From positions 25,447 through 89,446 of the forward strand of contig MU858207.1 in NCBI GenBank assembly GCA_033297075.1: a stretch of 64,000 nt of DNA, given 5' to 3'. Below are positions 10,527 through 21,524 of the stretch, one piece after another (within the stretch, counting starts at the first letter, position 1; every line of letters begins with the position of its first letter). Made by a program: the position numbers and the translations under genes. This stretch comes from Rhypophila decipiens. Lineage: Eukaryota; Ascomycota; Sordariomycetes; Sordariales; Naviculisporaceae. The notes below the pieces were generated by a model that had not been told where the DNA came from, did no database searches, and saw only the letters and a program-made list of their open reading frames with translations.

Positions 10527-12823
10527 TTACTCAATCTCTACAATCTCCAACCGGCCGCCTTCCTCCTCTCGCCACCACGTGGTTCTCCTCACAGCACCTA
10601 TGCCAATCCTTCTGTATCTCTTCTTTCGTCCCGCATCCTCAACCTCCTTATTAGGCGGTCCTACTTGCTCCAAAATCAAAAAGTAATACAACCTTTCTTC
10701 ACTCCGGTGCTGTGTATTGTCTTCATCCTCCACCCAAAAGAAATACTCGACTTTGACATTCGACGCGATCAACGCGACAGTCACTTCGCTTTCAATCGTG
10801 ATTAGCGGGTCACGACGGCCGTCAAAGGCAACCCAGTTCGGACGAATCATCTTCCCTGGGAGACTGACCATATCGTAGAGGTTTGATAGTGGTATTTTGG
10901 GGAATGACGGGCAACTTGTTTGAGGTTGGGCTTTTAGGCGGACTGTTAGGCCTGGGAGGGTACGGATTAGGAGGGGGAGGGTTAATATCTTGGATGGGGT
11001 CTGCATTTGTTGGCTTGAAAGCTGAGGAGCTGGAGCAGTGGGAGGAAGAAACTTGGCCGCTAGCTGGTCAAGTTGTTCATATGGGTTTGGTATTTGGTCA
11101 TCAAAGTGGCTGTCTTCAGGGCGCGTAGTGCCGATGGCCGAGACACAGGATGCGAGATGGTAGGGATATCGTACCGGACTGTTCCACAGGCCCCATGACC
11201 AACTGGGAGCCTGAGGCACCCGGCCGTCATGGCTCGCTTCGACCTTGTGGGGGACGTGAGGACAAGTCTCAGCCCACAGTAACCCTTGATGCAAGGAGCC
11301 TGTCCACAGACCGTAGATATACTCCCCCGTGGTGTTTCGATCTGGGTTTAGGTCGTGGTAGTACCTCGCCAGCCCAGCCACTGCAGGAAGTCGATCACTG
11401 TCGTATGTCAGTTCGCAGCGTGTGTATCGCTCCACAAGACGATACCACTGGGTGGACTTCTCAATGACTTCCTCAAGATTTGGTTTCGTGTCTTGGAGCA
11501 GTGGATGGTTGGCACATTGAAAGGGCAGGAATTTTCGTAACGGGTCGTAGATGCCTTTGGTGGAATCAGTAAACATGCCGCTAGCATCCTCAAAGAACAC
11601 GTCGACCTGGCCGCTCTTAGAGTCAAAGCTGGGAACAAAGTGGATGATCCGCTTGGACAGAATTCGCTCTTGAAAGACCCAGCCGCGGGAGTTCAAAGCA
11701 CTGTAATTGCTAGGAAGTTTTGTATTTTCCAGGCCACGGCCTGTTGTGGACGATGGTGAGGCCATCCGCCACAGTGATCTCATGCTGGACCCGAGCGAGG
11801 TAGTGGGAGATGAGTACGAAATGAGACCGTTGGTCGTATGAGCCGCAAGTGTGCAGCATGAGTTGCGATAGACGGTGCACATGTTGGCTGACTGGTCAAG
11901 CCAGTCTTGCGGGTCGTCCTGGATGATACACAGCGCGTCAATCCACAGGTATCGGTATCCGAGGTCGATGGCTACCATGGCGGCATCACGAAATGTTTGT
12001 GGAAGATCTTGTAGCCCTATTCCGTCTTGGAACTGGCTGATGGTTCCTGTAAGAAGTCTGAACCTCTGATCTTGACTCCACCTATGGCTGAGGGTTAGGT
12101 ACCGTCCTCTTGTTCCTGGTTCGGGAACGGTGAGTCGAATGATAGGGGACCAGTGTTCGTCCGGTGGTCTGGCGACTTGTTTGACAAGACCATCTGGCAT
12201 AAGGTCAAGTATCCTCGCTGGCAGTTCTGTTTCCTCAACAGGTGCTATTTGGGCGTCTGGGAGCTGACTGTAGATGGCCCCTGGGTGTTTGGCGAGGCTG
12301 TTTTGAAGCCACCGGTTGAGCAGGAGAGTCTGGTCCCGGTACCCTGTGTGATCATGTCAGAGGCATCACAACGGTAATATCAGGTCGGTCACTTACATTT
12401 CCTCCCGTAGCAAGGCTTCGACCGTTGAATCTTGACGACCGTAGAAGAGCCAGCGTCGGCAGCTTCAGAGACAGCAGTCCATATATCGTGCGTGGCTGGA
12501 TGGTCAAACGGTGATATCAGAGTCAGAGACCATATGGTCGCCTCCAGGCTGTGTGTCAACTTGATATCCTCATCATCGCTATCTTCCAACTTCAGTTCGC
12601 GAAAAAGATCCGAGGTCGGAAGGAGGTGTCCGTATTCGGCCACTCGGGACAGGTTGTGGAGATTCCATTCCAGCCGAGAAGCAAAGTGGAAGCGAACGAT
12701 CGAGAAGAGAATTCGGCACGTGGTGCATCGAGGCGAGTTGGTACGAAGTGAGACACAATTCCATTCGTGGGGGCACCTGGCCAGGCCTTCAACCTTTATT
12801 GTGTATTTGGTTGGTATTTTCAT
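10527..12823 (-). CDS. HET-domain (heterokaryon incompatibility-type) protein
   Basis: Exons 12823-12397 and 12343-10527 (intron 53 nt, GTAAGT...ACAG) give 747 aa. HET domains act in fungal non-self recognition and cell death after hyphal fusion. Their biochemical role is proposed to be TIR-like, but this was not tested for this protein. All three HET blocks are present after the junction: YLTLSHRWS; LPQTFRDAAMVAIDLGYRYLWIDALCI with QDDPQDWL and MCTVYRNSCCTLAA; and LNSRGWVFQERILSKRIIHF. The N-terminal exon holds two Cys pairs (ARCPHEWNC, SPRCTTC) and a leader of the kind common in HET proteins. WYRLVERYTRCELTYDSDRLPAVAGLA follows the domain. No NACHT, TPR or WD partner domain is fused. It is intact. 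Confidence 0.92.
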
Positions 12824-13707
12824 AGTGGTTGAGGGACGGACCTGAAGGCATTATGGAAGACGGCGTACAGAGCTGAATGACGAAAGGAGGAGGAAAGAAG
12901 GAAGGAAAGAAAGGGACGAAGGAGGAAGGAATATGGAACGCTCGAGGATACAGACCCCGGACCCACGAGTGGCAAGGGTGGACAAATCGGGGATCGGGCA
13001 GGCTGTCATGCAGCTGAAACGCAAAAACCACATGGCAAGACCCTTGTCAATACCCCTGAAGCCACGTGGGAGGCCGCTCCCTTGGCGGGCCAAGCCAGCT
13101 CGGAGCAAAGTCCATCCAAAACAAGATCATGGCGAATTTCAGCTGAGCATTGGTAAAGAAGTACCTGGAGGGCATGAGTCCCAACAAATCCGTGCCTCAT
13201 TCAAGCATGATGGATTCCCAACATCCCCCATGTCGTTCATTGCCATTCGACACTTTCTGTCATCTCGGCCGTTCCGGGGCCTGTTCGTCCTGCCACTGAT
13301 GTCTGTCTTTCCTTAAAAGACACAGTCACTTGACAGTGCAGTCACTCATTCTTTCTACTCAGACCAAGCAATGCACACTGGTGACTTTGATGGGGTGATT
13401 TGTTTCCTCCGATTCGCATGCAATTAGGTTTTCGCTGACCTCCAAAATCGCCAATTCGCCAATTCTATTCAAGTGCCGAGGTATATGCAACTAGACTAAC
13501 CCTAACCCTAGCCCGATCCAACAGTTCGTCTCTCTGGTAGACCAGATAACGTGTATTGCTCATCTCTCCATCGCCACGCTCCCAAAGACAAATGACTGGA
13601 AAAAGAAAACATAATTCGCCCCCTGCGATGAAGACACCTTTCATACTATTCACGGTCTGTATTGCTCAGGCGCCAACTGCCACGTCATGATAGATGGTCT
13701 CTTGACT
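12824..13707. other. Intergenic with purine tract and telomere-like repeat
   Basis: No gene seen. A nearly pure purine strand runs 12882-12931, with a single C at 12917. Two and a half copies of the telomere-type unit CCCTAA occur at 13497-13511. Confidence 0.6.
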
Positions 13708-15586
13708 CTAGTAAGCTCTGGGAACGACCTTCAGATGAACCCTCTCCTTGGGCCGCTTTGTGCCCAAGAAATTGCCATGGTCGACAGACGGCAACGGCCC
13801 CGTCCATTTGTCGCCCATCTTGTCGCACAGATGGTAGTCATATTGCGCGATGAACATGACCGTGGTAAGGGTAACTTCGAGCTGGGCGAACTGAAGAATT
13901 AATCAGCCAAGATATCTTTGGTATTTCAATGACGATGAAAAGTTTGGATTGCTAGACTTACTCTCTGACCAGCTGTAGGAACACAAGAATGGGATGTTAG
14001 CAGATGCTACTTCTTTATTGATAGGTAAGTAAGTGGTGGTGACTCACGGCACGGGTGAAGCCCAACCCCCCAGCCAAGATATCCATAAGTCGTCTTTTTG
14101 TGTTCTTCGCGGCCAGGCAAATACCTGGATGGATCCCATTTGTTAGGGTTGGAGTAGATGGCCTCGTCGAAATGGACATCGTCCATGTCGTATACCTGAC
14201 ATATCTTTCATTAGTCACCACAATTCAGACTCAAACTTCCAGCCACATATGAAGAGAGAGAGAGGCAGGAAAACGTACAGCATAAACATTAGGCGGGATA
14301 ACCTCACCTGACCCATGGCCAGGTTGAATGACCACATTCTGAGAGCTGATATTCTCACGAAATGACACGCCGGCCATGTTGAGACGGATCGACTCACGGA
14401 GGGCAAGGTCGATGGATGGGAATTCTTTCTCCCAGGCGTCCATGGGGAGCTGGCGCAGGATATCAATCACTGGCACGGGCGTCTTGTCGCTGTTTTTCTC
14501 TCTCTGCCTGGCGATGACGGCGTCAACCTCGTTCCTGACCCGATCGTACCACTCCCGGTTGTCGGCGAGATGGCAGAGGACCCAGGCCGCTTGGTTGCCC
14601 GTGTTTGTGACCGCCGCGAAGATTCCGGCGACGATGAACTTTTCAAAATCAGCAGCCATCTAGTACCAAGGGAGGAATCTGGATCGGACGTCCTTACACA
14701 AGACACAAGGGTATTGTCATAGCCCTGGTCCATCAACACCTGCATTGTGTCGGTCTGCCGCTTACCCGTGTTGCGTCTGTCCTCGATAGCCTTGTTCAAA
14801 ATCCAGTAGAGCTTCAGACCGGCGATATACTTCTTTAGTTTGGGAATCGTGGGCAGCCCGGTGAACATGATTTGCAGTCCCGAGGTCCAATCAATGGCGC
14901 GGACGATCTCCATGGTGTATTTCAGGAGGTACGGGTCTTCGGCTATCTCGTTGCAGCCGAGGGAGCGGTGGGAGAGCTGGTAGATGAGCAGGAAAATATG
15001 CTCAAACGGGTCAATGGGCATGTTGGGGTCTATCGAGGAGAGGGATTTGTGCGCGTCGTTGACGAAATTGTCGAGGTTGGATGAGAGATAGTCTCTTTGG
15101 ACGAATTTCCTGAAGGTCTGGAGGAAGGAATCGGCCAGATCTCTGCCAAAGAATTCTATCTCTGGAGCGGCTGCGTATAGTTTGTAGAATCTAACCCAGG
15201 TGGCCAGGAGTCCCGGTCTCATGTCAGTATTGTCACAAAGAGTCTGAGATGAGCGGTTTCGTTACGTACGCTGGCAACAAATCCAAGGGCCTCGACGAGT
15301 AGAAACTCTCTCTGGCCGCATGTCCAGAGAGAGCGATGATGTTGAAGGGTCCATAGGTGAAGCTGAATTGGCCGGTACCAGACTTCTGCTTCTCCTTGCC
15401 GATGAACTGCTGGCGTGAGCGGTAAAAGTCGATAGAACCAAAGACTGGCCACCCATGGGCGAGCTTGGGAGCCCCTTTCGGAAGGGGCAGTCTCCGCAAG
15501 AGACTGGCGAGATAGACGAAGAGGACAGGGGCGGAAAGAGTGATAAGACTAGAGAGCCATCCTGAGAAGAGAAAGACCAGTGCCAT
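13708..15586 (-). CDS. Cytochrome P450 monooxygenase with an 11-nt microexon
   Basis: Six exons in phase: 15586-15270, 15190-14698, 14659-14279, 14195-14048, 13972-13962 and 13890-13708, giving 510 aa. The N-terminus has a membrane anchor followed by the Pro-rich hinge RRLPLPKGAPKLAHGWPVFG, placing it on the ER. The I-helix region reads VAGIFAAVTNTGNQAAW, a modified A-G-x-x-T motif. K-helix ExxR is ALRESIRL. DPSRYLPGR precedes the haem loop GWGVGLHPC-PGQRFAQLE. The Cys is the thiolate ligand. The usual Phe of F-G-x-G-x-x-x-C is a Trp. Residues PGQR just after the Cys come from the 11-nt exon. The architecture resembles the fungal CYP51-like/secondary-metabolism group of class II P450s, but I cannot assign a family number or substrate. 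No biosynthetic core enzyme lies beside it. Confidence 0.88.
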
Positions 15587-16879
15587 TGTAAGAGTAGAGG
15601 CCGTTGTCTGCGGACTTTAGGTACAATGTCAAGGAGTGGATTCCGGACAATTCTGTCTCTCATTAACCCTGTTGCATGCCCTTAGAAAATCCTGTACGAT
15701 CCCGTTCTTTATGTAGTAAATACCGGGCGCATTCCCACGCCGTCCATGCTTGATACTATCCTCCGGTCCGTCCCGTCCCGTTCTCGGAAAGCTCGGAAAG
15801 CGCGTATCCAGCGCGTATTCCACGCAAATGGTCACATGTGATCACGTCTTGCAACTATTGGGTTGTAAACCACCACATCCTACTTGGCAAGTTCCGTGCA
15901 GTAAACTTGGAACCGTGATTGCATCGATCGTCATCACCTGGCTTGAACATGGCCATGTAATTGGGGCTTCTAGATTCGGAGTAATCTACGGCAGTTCCAT
16001 TAGTCCGGTTGGATGTGACGATAGCCTGCCGTCCTCCTCTCTTTGCATACTGATACCAAATCAGCGCTGTTATCATTACAGTCGTATTCCTCTATCTGAG
16101 GCGGTCAACTCGGACTTTCAGAAACGTTACTTCGGACGGGATGCCTAAAATCACTTTGACGGCCAGTATCTTTCCAGCGCCGTTGCCAAACATCGATGTT
16201 TATATACCAAGTGACCAAGTATGGGTATTGCGCTCCATGTTGACAGTTATAGTCCGAGTCAACTAGCTCCTGTACAAGCTCCGGCAAGTTTTTGGTCTAC
16301 TGGAAATACCTTCTACTGCCACTTACTTGAACAAGAAGGTGAAACTGACTTGGCCTGTGGGCCGAGGAGTCGTTTATCTCTCTCGGATCAAAATTCCAGT
16401 AGTACCGGTGGTGACACTCATTCCTGGCACGACCCGCTATGTCCCCATTTCGAGACCTATATGAGCTTGACTGACTATTGGACTCTGGAACAAACCGAGG
16501 GGTATCCTGCTACCACGTTCGGGTGAGGAATGTCACGGTGGGTTGAACAGCGGTGGTGTGAGAGCTATCTAAACTCTAAAGTGGTTGGTAATACAAGACA
16601 CGTCATCTCGTGGCATCACGATGGCCGTCATTGGCATGGTGTTCTATCAGCTTTTGCCAGGTGCACGACATAAACAGGATCAGTTTATTTTCTCATGACG
16701 TACGTAGCATGGGATTCTTCCAGTTGCAGCTGGGCCACCATTTATCGATATCTTCGCGACCTTCGTCGTTTTGACACGTGCGGCGTGCCGAGATATTAAC
16801 TGTGAGCCATGAGGGATGGTGTACAGCGTCCTATCTAACATCATTTCTTGACTCAGCCACATCTTCCTCTCCATCACCA
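15587..16879. other. Intergenic, nothing recognised
   Basis: P450 promoter region and beyond. A 101-codon plus-strand frame at 16221-16526 has no family signature and no splice context, so I do not call it. Confidence 0.5.
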
Positions 16880-18050
16880 CTAGGTCTTGGTGACTCCGCT
16901 ATCGGCTTTCACGGGCTCCGAGCCGTCATTCTCAAACACCGGCATTGTAAGCAGCTCCCAAACCGACGCTCCAAAAGCCCACAAATTGTCAAATACCAGA
17001 CGCCCACAAAGAAATGCTACCGATCGTCGGAGTATATATGGCGTAGCCACCACCACCCACAAAACGATGCCAATGAACGCCCCGACCATAGCGGACAGCC
17101 AGGAATGCGAGACTTTGATCTTCACCTCAGGATCAATCTCTTCTCGGGCCAGGTTATTCTGCTTCTGAATCGTCGAGACTTCCCAATCGCCATTCTTGCG
17201 CTGTTTGGCAACGGGAAAGGTGATCCTTGGCTGGATCAAAAACATGCTGCACGTCATGATTGATGTCATCAGGGTGGCCCACGTTGCTACCAACAGCATC
17301 GGCTCGGTTTCGAACAACGCTTTGAGCTGGTTGTAGTTCTGGATGAGGATGATGATGGACATCGGGACGGATAGCCCGACCGCCGAGATGTAGAGTGCCG
17401 TGTAGGCTTGAAGACTCCGGGCATCGCATCCACGGAAGCGCAGCCATTGCATATAGATCAGGATCGGAGGAAGGCTGATGGTGTAGATTACCATGCCTAG
17501 GACCAGGCTGATGGTGAGTTGCAATGATGGGGGGAGCGGACTTGACTCTGACGGTGTCACTGGGCAGACTCGTTCGAGAGAGAAACGCACAAAGAGCTGG
17601 CAGTTGTTGATGTATATGTTGTACCACATTAGGCGGGTCTTTTCTGTAAAGTAGGGCTGGCCTTGAGATCAGTTGGTATTATGCACAGGTCGTTCCGAAA
17701 CTGAACAGGTACATACTTGCTGCGACAATTTCATCGTCTGATAACGTGGTCGACCCTATCGGGACTGTGGTGATAATGTCCCGTTGCTTCTCTTCAGACC
17801 ATGTAGAAGTTCGAAGGCATGGTTTGGCCACCCCGCCAGGCCGATAGAGCTCGAAGTACGTCTCGTCTACTCGTATGGCCCAGTGCATCGCCCATGTCAG
17901 AGGTGAACCAAAGACCCACGATGCAAACCTCAAGGCCGCCCTGCGTAAGCGGCCGATGTCTTTGACAGGAATGGTGACGACTTCGACTCTACGCTTCATG
18001 TGCATCTCTTTCTTCATCGGTCCATCGTTAGAGTCGGATTGATCATTCAT
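16880..18050 (-). CDS. Multi-pass membrane protein, function unknown
   Basis: Exons 18050-17717 and 17643-16880 (intron GTATGT...TTTACAG) give 365 aa. The acceptor at 17645/17644 is the only nearby one in phase. The N-terminal 110 residues are cytosolic, basic and Trp-containing (RFASWVFGSPLTWAMHWAI). Four or five hydrophobic segments follow: one around LTISLVLGMVIYTISLPPILIYM, one around ALYISAVGLSVPMSIIILI, one around MLLVATWATLMTSIMTCSMFLI and one around WLSAMVGAFIGIVLWVVVATP. The tail is short and charged. I do not recognise the family. It is divergent from the 220-aa membrane gene 290 bp away, and such pairs often share regulation. Confidence 0.7.
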
Positions 18051-18339
18051 TTTCAAAGATTTTTATCTCCGGCAGTGACCTTTGTCGGTATCAGTATGTG
18101 CATATCGTCGTGCCAGATGGGTGACTGTTACAGGACTGAACTGGACGCACAGATAGAGGATTTCAGCTGGTCCAAAATATGTCGCTAACCACGTGATTGG
18201 CCTTTATTGGTGAAATGATGCTCCATGGATGCCTGGGGCTGAGGGGGCAGGTTGACGCTTGTACAGTACAATACATGTAGCTTGGCACAGCAAACATCAG
18301 CTGAGGGAAGTCATTCATGATTCATCATCGTTCAACACC
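18051..18339. promoter_or_regulatory. Shared divergent promoter region of two membrane-protein genes
   Basis: 289 bp separate two ATG codons on opposite strands (18050 minus, 18340 plus), so both promoters must lie here or overlap the genes. I could not identify a specific regulator site. Confidence 0.5.
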
Positions 18340-19120
18340 ATGGCAAATATACTGCAATCGATTCCGCTTGGCTCTGTCAAACGCTTTTTCCAAATCATTT
18401 TCGCGCCGTGGCCATCAACTTATGAACCCATCAAATCGCTTTTGAACGCCCCGACCGCCGCAGAGAAAGACCTGCTGACAGCTACGTGGAGAGACCGAAA
18501 GCTTGCTGAGCTTTCCTTTGTCGGGATAACTGTAAGGCCCGGTGTTCAGCAACGTTTTGTTTTGTTTTCTTATCTAATACAACCTATCAGTGCGGTCTCG
18601 TCGCCGGCGTCATCAGCGCTGCTTTCTCTTGGCAACCCGTGGACGACATACCTTGGTCGACAGCGGGTCTCTGGTACGGGGCATTGCTCATGAATCTGAC
18701 ATCAATCTGCCTTGCTACGCAACAAGGAGTCTCGCTCAACCGTCTGAGCGGGTACAGCGACAGTTTGTCCAAGATCCGAAACCTGCTGGGCTCTGCTGGT
18801 TTCCATCGGCAACATCGTGTCACTGTCACACCTCATTGGGATCAGCTCTACGTCTGGCAGACGCCGATAATGCTCTTGAACGTCAGCATCATCTTGTTTA
18901 TCACTGGTGTTGTCATTCTAATCTTTGAGACCCTAGGGAGCGTCGAGTGGTCGGATCGGCATCTCAAGGTGAGCCTGGCAACGAAGATGCCTTTGAGTCC
19001 GCCCTTGCTAATGGTGAGATTTGCTAGATCATCGTTTTGTTTAGCGTTGCTGGAGCATTTTCGGGCTTCAATTATCTGGCATGTTCTTTTATGTTATATC
19101 GACGTACGGTATCGGCATGA
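18340..19120 (+). CDS. Small membrane protein, function unknown
   Basis: Exons 18340-18531, 18591-18968 and 19028-19120, all with phase-0 junctions, give 220 aa. Hydrophobic segments: CGLVAGVISAAFSW after the first junction, WYGALLMNLTSICLA, PIMLLNVSIILFITGVVILIF, and the last exon IIVLFSVAGAFSGFNYLACSF. The arrangement is four TM helices with a cytosolic N-terminus. The start fits MANILQSIPLG, with the upstream frame lacking another ATG close by. I know similar small four-helix proteins from mould genomes only as uncharacterised, often near HET-type genes, as here (a HET gene is about 5.5 kb away). No catalytic motif. Confidence 0.7.
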
Positions 19121-19543
19121 TTTGTTGACACAACAGCCGCCAAGGGAAGAGAGCCAGGTCAAGACCATGAGCAGTTCTTGGGACCATCACATCGTCAAGC
19201 AAAGAACCTCCCGGTGGAGAAAGTGTGAAGAGATCCGGGGAAGCATTCTCGGTGAATCTCGTCCATGTAAAGTTGGCACTTCGATAACTTTCTACATGTA
19301 TTTGGAAATGCGGGAACAACAGACAATCTTAGAACAAGGCGTTTGTAAATCTGCATTCATTCTAAGCTGCTGTTTACAAGACTCCTCAAAACTCTCGAGC
19401 CAGAGCTTGATCGGTGGGTTGAAAATACTAAATGACCTCGAAGATTGAACGACATTTCACATTTCCATGCACCCGTAACTCGGCATCTGTTTTCCCCTTT
19501 ACATTGAACTAGCCACAAAGGTCAATTCCATCACCCACTTTCC
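19121..19543. other. Intergenic, nothing recognised
   Basis: Convergent 3' flanks. No conserved frame found. Confidence 0.5.
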
Positions 19544-20728
19544 TTAATTTCCCCCTTTCTTCTCCAGCTTCTTGATCTCTTCCTTCACCTTCTTGATTTG
19601 CTCATCGACCTGCTTCTTCTCTGCCGTCAGAGCGTCCCTTCTCTCCTGTTTCTTCTGCTTATCCTTGATGAATGCTGCCTTGACTCGCTCCTTCAAAATA
19701 TCCGCTTGCTTGCTTACCAGCCGACTATATCCTTTCTTCAGCTCGGCCAGCTTCGGGTCCTTCGGGCCTCCAAAGTCACCCAAGGCCCGCTTGTCCATGT
19801 TCCGCTTTTGTTTACCCTCTTCCTTTTCCAGCTCCTCGATTTCTGCCTTGACCTTTTTCATTTCATCCTCGACCCGCTCCAGCTCTGCGTTCACGGCAGC
19901 TAGTTTCGCCTCTTTCTTCTCCTTGTCCCTGATGAATTCATACTTGAGCTTCTTCTTCAAGAGTTTGCCTTGCTTTTTGACCAGTTGCCAATATTCTTTG
20001 TTCAGCTCCTGAATCGTGGGCTCATCCCCGCCAGCAACGTCAGCCACAGCCCGCTTCGCGATGCACTGAGGTGGGCCCCCCCCAGGGCCGCCAAATGAGA
20101 TCCGCGACATCTTCATCCACCTGCTTCATCTCCCCTTCAATCGCCTTTAGCTTTGACTCCCTCTCCTCCTTATCCTCGATGGATTTGGCGTCCATTTCTT
20201 CCATCCTGAGATCACCTTTCTTCTTCTTCAGCCGCTCAAGCTCCTCCCTGAACTTTTCACGGTGCTCTCTGATCTTTTGCAGTAGTGGGCTGCCAGTGGG
20301 CCCACCACACTGAGGTGCCCTCTTGTCATTTCTCTGCCCAGACTGCCATAGTTTCCCACCCCCCAGCCCTGACCTCTCGTCCAACCGGGCCAGGTCATCC
20401 TCTGTCACCTCGTCCTTCGAGCTCCAATGTCCCACAGCGTACTCGGCCCATTCAGGGAAGAGGGATTCAAGCTCCTGCAGATCTACGTACAGATCATTGA
20501 GTTGGTCCGGGAGGTTCTGGTCAGTTGAGTCGAGGCGCCAATATGCGTCGGAGTCTTGGTTCCATGATGAAGTGGAGGTAAGTTCTGTTGAGACTGGGAC
20601 TGGAGATTCATGGATAATGGGGTTGTTGATTCGGTCATGACTGACTTGTTGTGGGCTGGGAGAGCGTGTGTTGTGTGTTGGAGGGCGAAGAGGGCCGCAC
20701 AGGTGGCCAAGGCCATTAGGGGGACCAT
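19544..20728 (-). CDS. Secreted Kex2-site repeat protein with coiled-coil units
   Basis: ATG 20728 opens a strong signal peptide (MVPLMALATCAALFAL, likely cut after THA). Three units each begin with a KRA site: KR codons at 20324-20319, 20056-20051 and 19792-19787. The heads are alike: KRAPQCGGPTGSP, KRAVADVAGGDEP, KRALGDFGGPKDP. Each is followed by 50-60 Lys/Glu-rich residues forming a predicted coiled coil, e.g. AELERVEDEMKKVKAEIEEL. Kex2 in the Golgi cuts after KR, so the units would be released. The gene is not one frame. The signal frame and unit 1 differ, with an unresolved junction between about 20640 and 20500. Unit 1 to unit 2 also changes frame. Either a 57-nt intron (GTGGAT...CCTCAG, ending just before CIAKR) or one extra G in the eight-G run near 20080 would explain that. 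Role unknown; resembles KEP-type precursors. Confidence 0.6.
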
Positions 20729-21524
20729 GTTGCCGATGGGTGTTGTTTGTTTTGTCAACAAGGGAGTTGCCAAGTGTGATTAGGGACAAGACAGTTTGAC
20801 TGTTCACTCAGGTCATGCTAAAGACGGTCTTTATCATCTTTGCTCCAAGGATGGATGACGTCGGCGCCAGTCCCACAGATCTGGTTCAACTCCTGATGGT
20901 GGAGACTTTGGCTGGTTACCTGCAGCGATGATAGCCGAGGTGAATAGAAAAAATAATAGCACCAGATTCAATGCGCAATTGAGTTTATCATGGTGCAGTA
21001 AGGTGTGGACCGGGCCCCGCCGCCCGACATGCCGGCAGGACCGGGACCACCCAGAGCTTCGTGGCGCCGGAGAGGCTTTTGTGGCCTCTATACTTTGCTG
21101 CTTGCAGGCGGTCACCTGCCCATTTTTTTACGTTTGTGATGTCCCATGAGCAAAGTCCCCGGTTGTTCTTGTATCCGGGGTTTGAACAGACAGCGTTCTT
21201 GCCTCGGCTATATGATCATGACTGAGTGCGATCCTCATTTGTGGACATGGTGCTGGGCTGCTGGCTTTGACTCCAATTCGGGGTTGACGGATGGGAACGT
21301 TGAGCGTTTTTGGCGTTGACCAGAACGAAGAATCTCGGCTCTCGGTCGTTGTACCGGCAAATATGCGACATATCTTCGCAACAAGCAAAGTCAATTTCGA
21401 ATCTGCTCCGATCAAGGTCAAAGAAAACTTCTCTTTATTATCCCTTCAATTTCTCAGCCCAACAAACCGTTGGATCTTCTCCTGTATCTTCTCCTGTATC
21501 ACCGTTTCCGGCAACGTCGGGGCA
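20729..21524. promoter_or_regulatory. Divergent intergenic region between repeat precursor and peptidase
   Basis: 796 bp separate the start of the Kex2-site protein (minus) from the first S33 peptidase (plus). No coding frame with a family signature is present. Both promoters lie here. I could not assign a regulator site. Confidence 0.45.

Noticed and set aside
15244..15265. 22-nt intron in the P450 gene
   Set aside because: Too short for a fungal intron. The 79-nt intron 15191-15269 is in phase and gives a better alignment.
13708..15586. Secondary-metabolite gene cluster around the P450
   Set aside because: No polyketide synthase, NRPS, terpene cyclase or prenyltransferase in the window.
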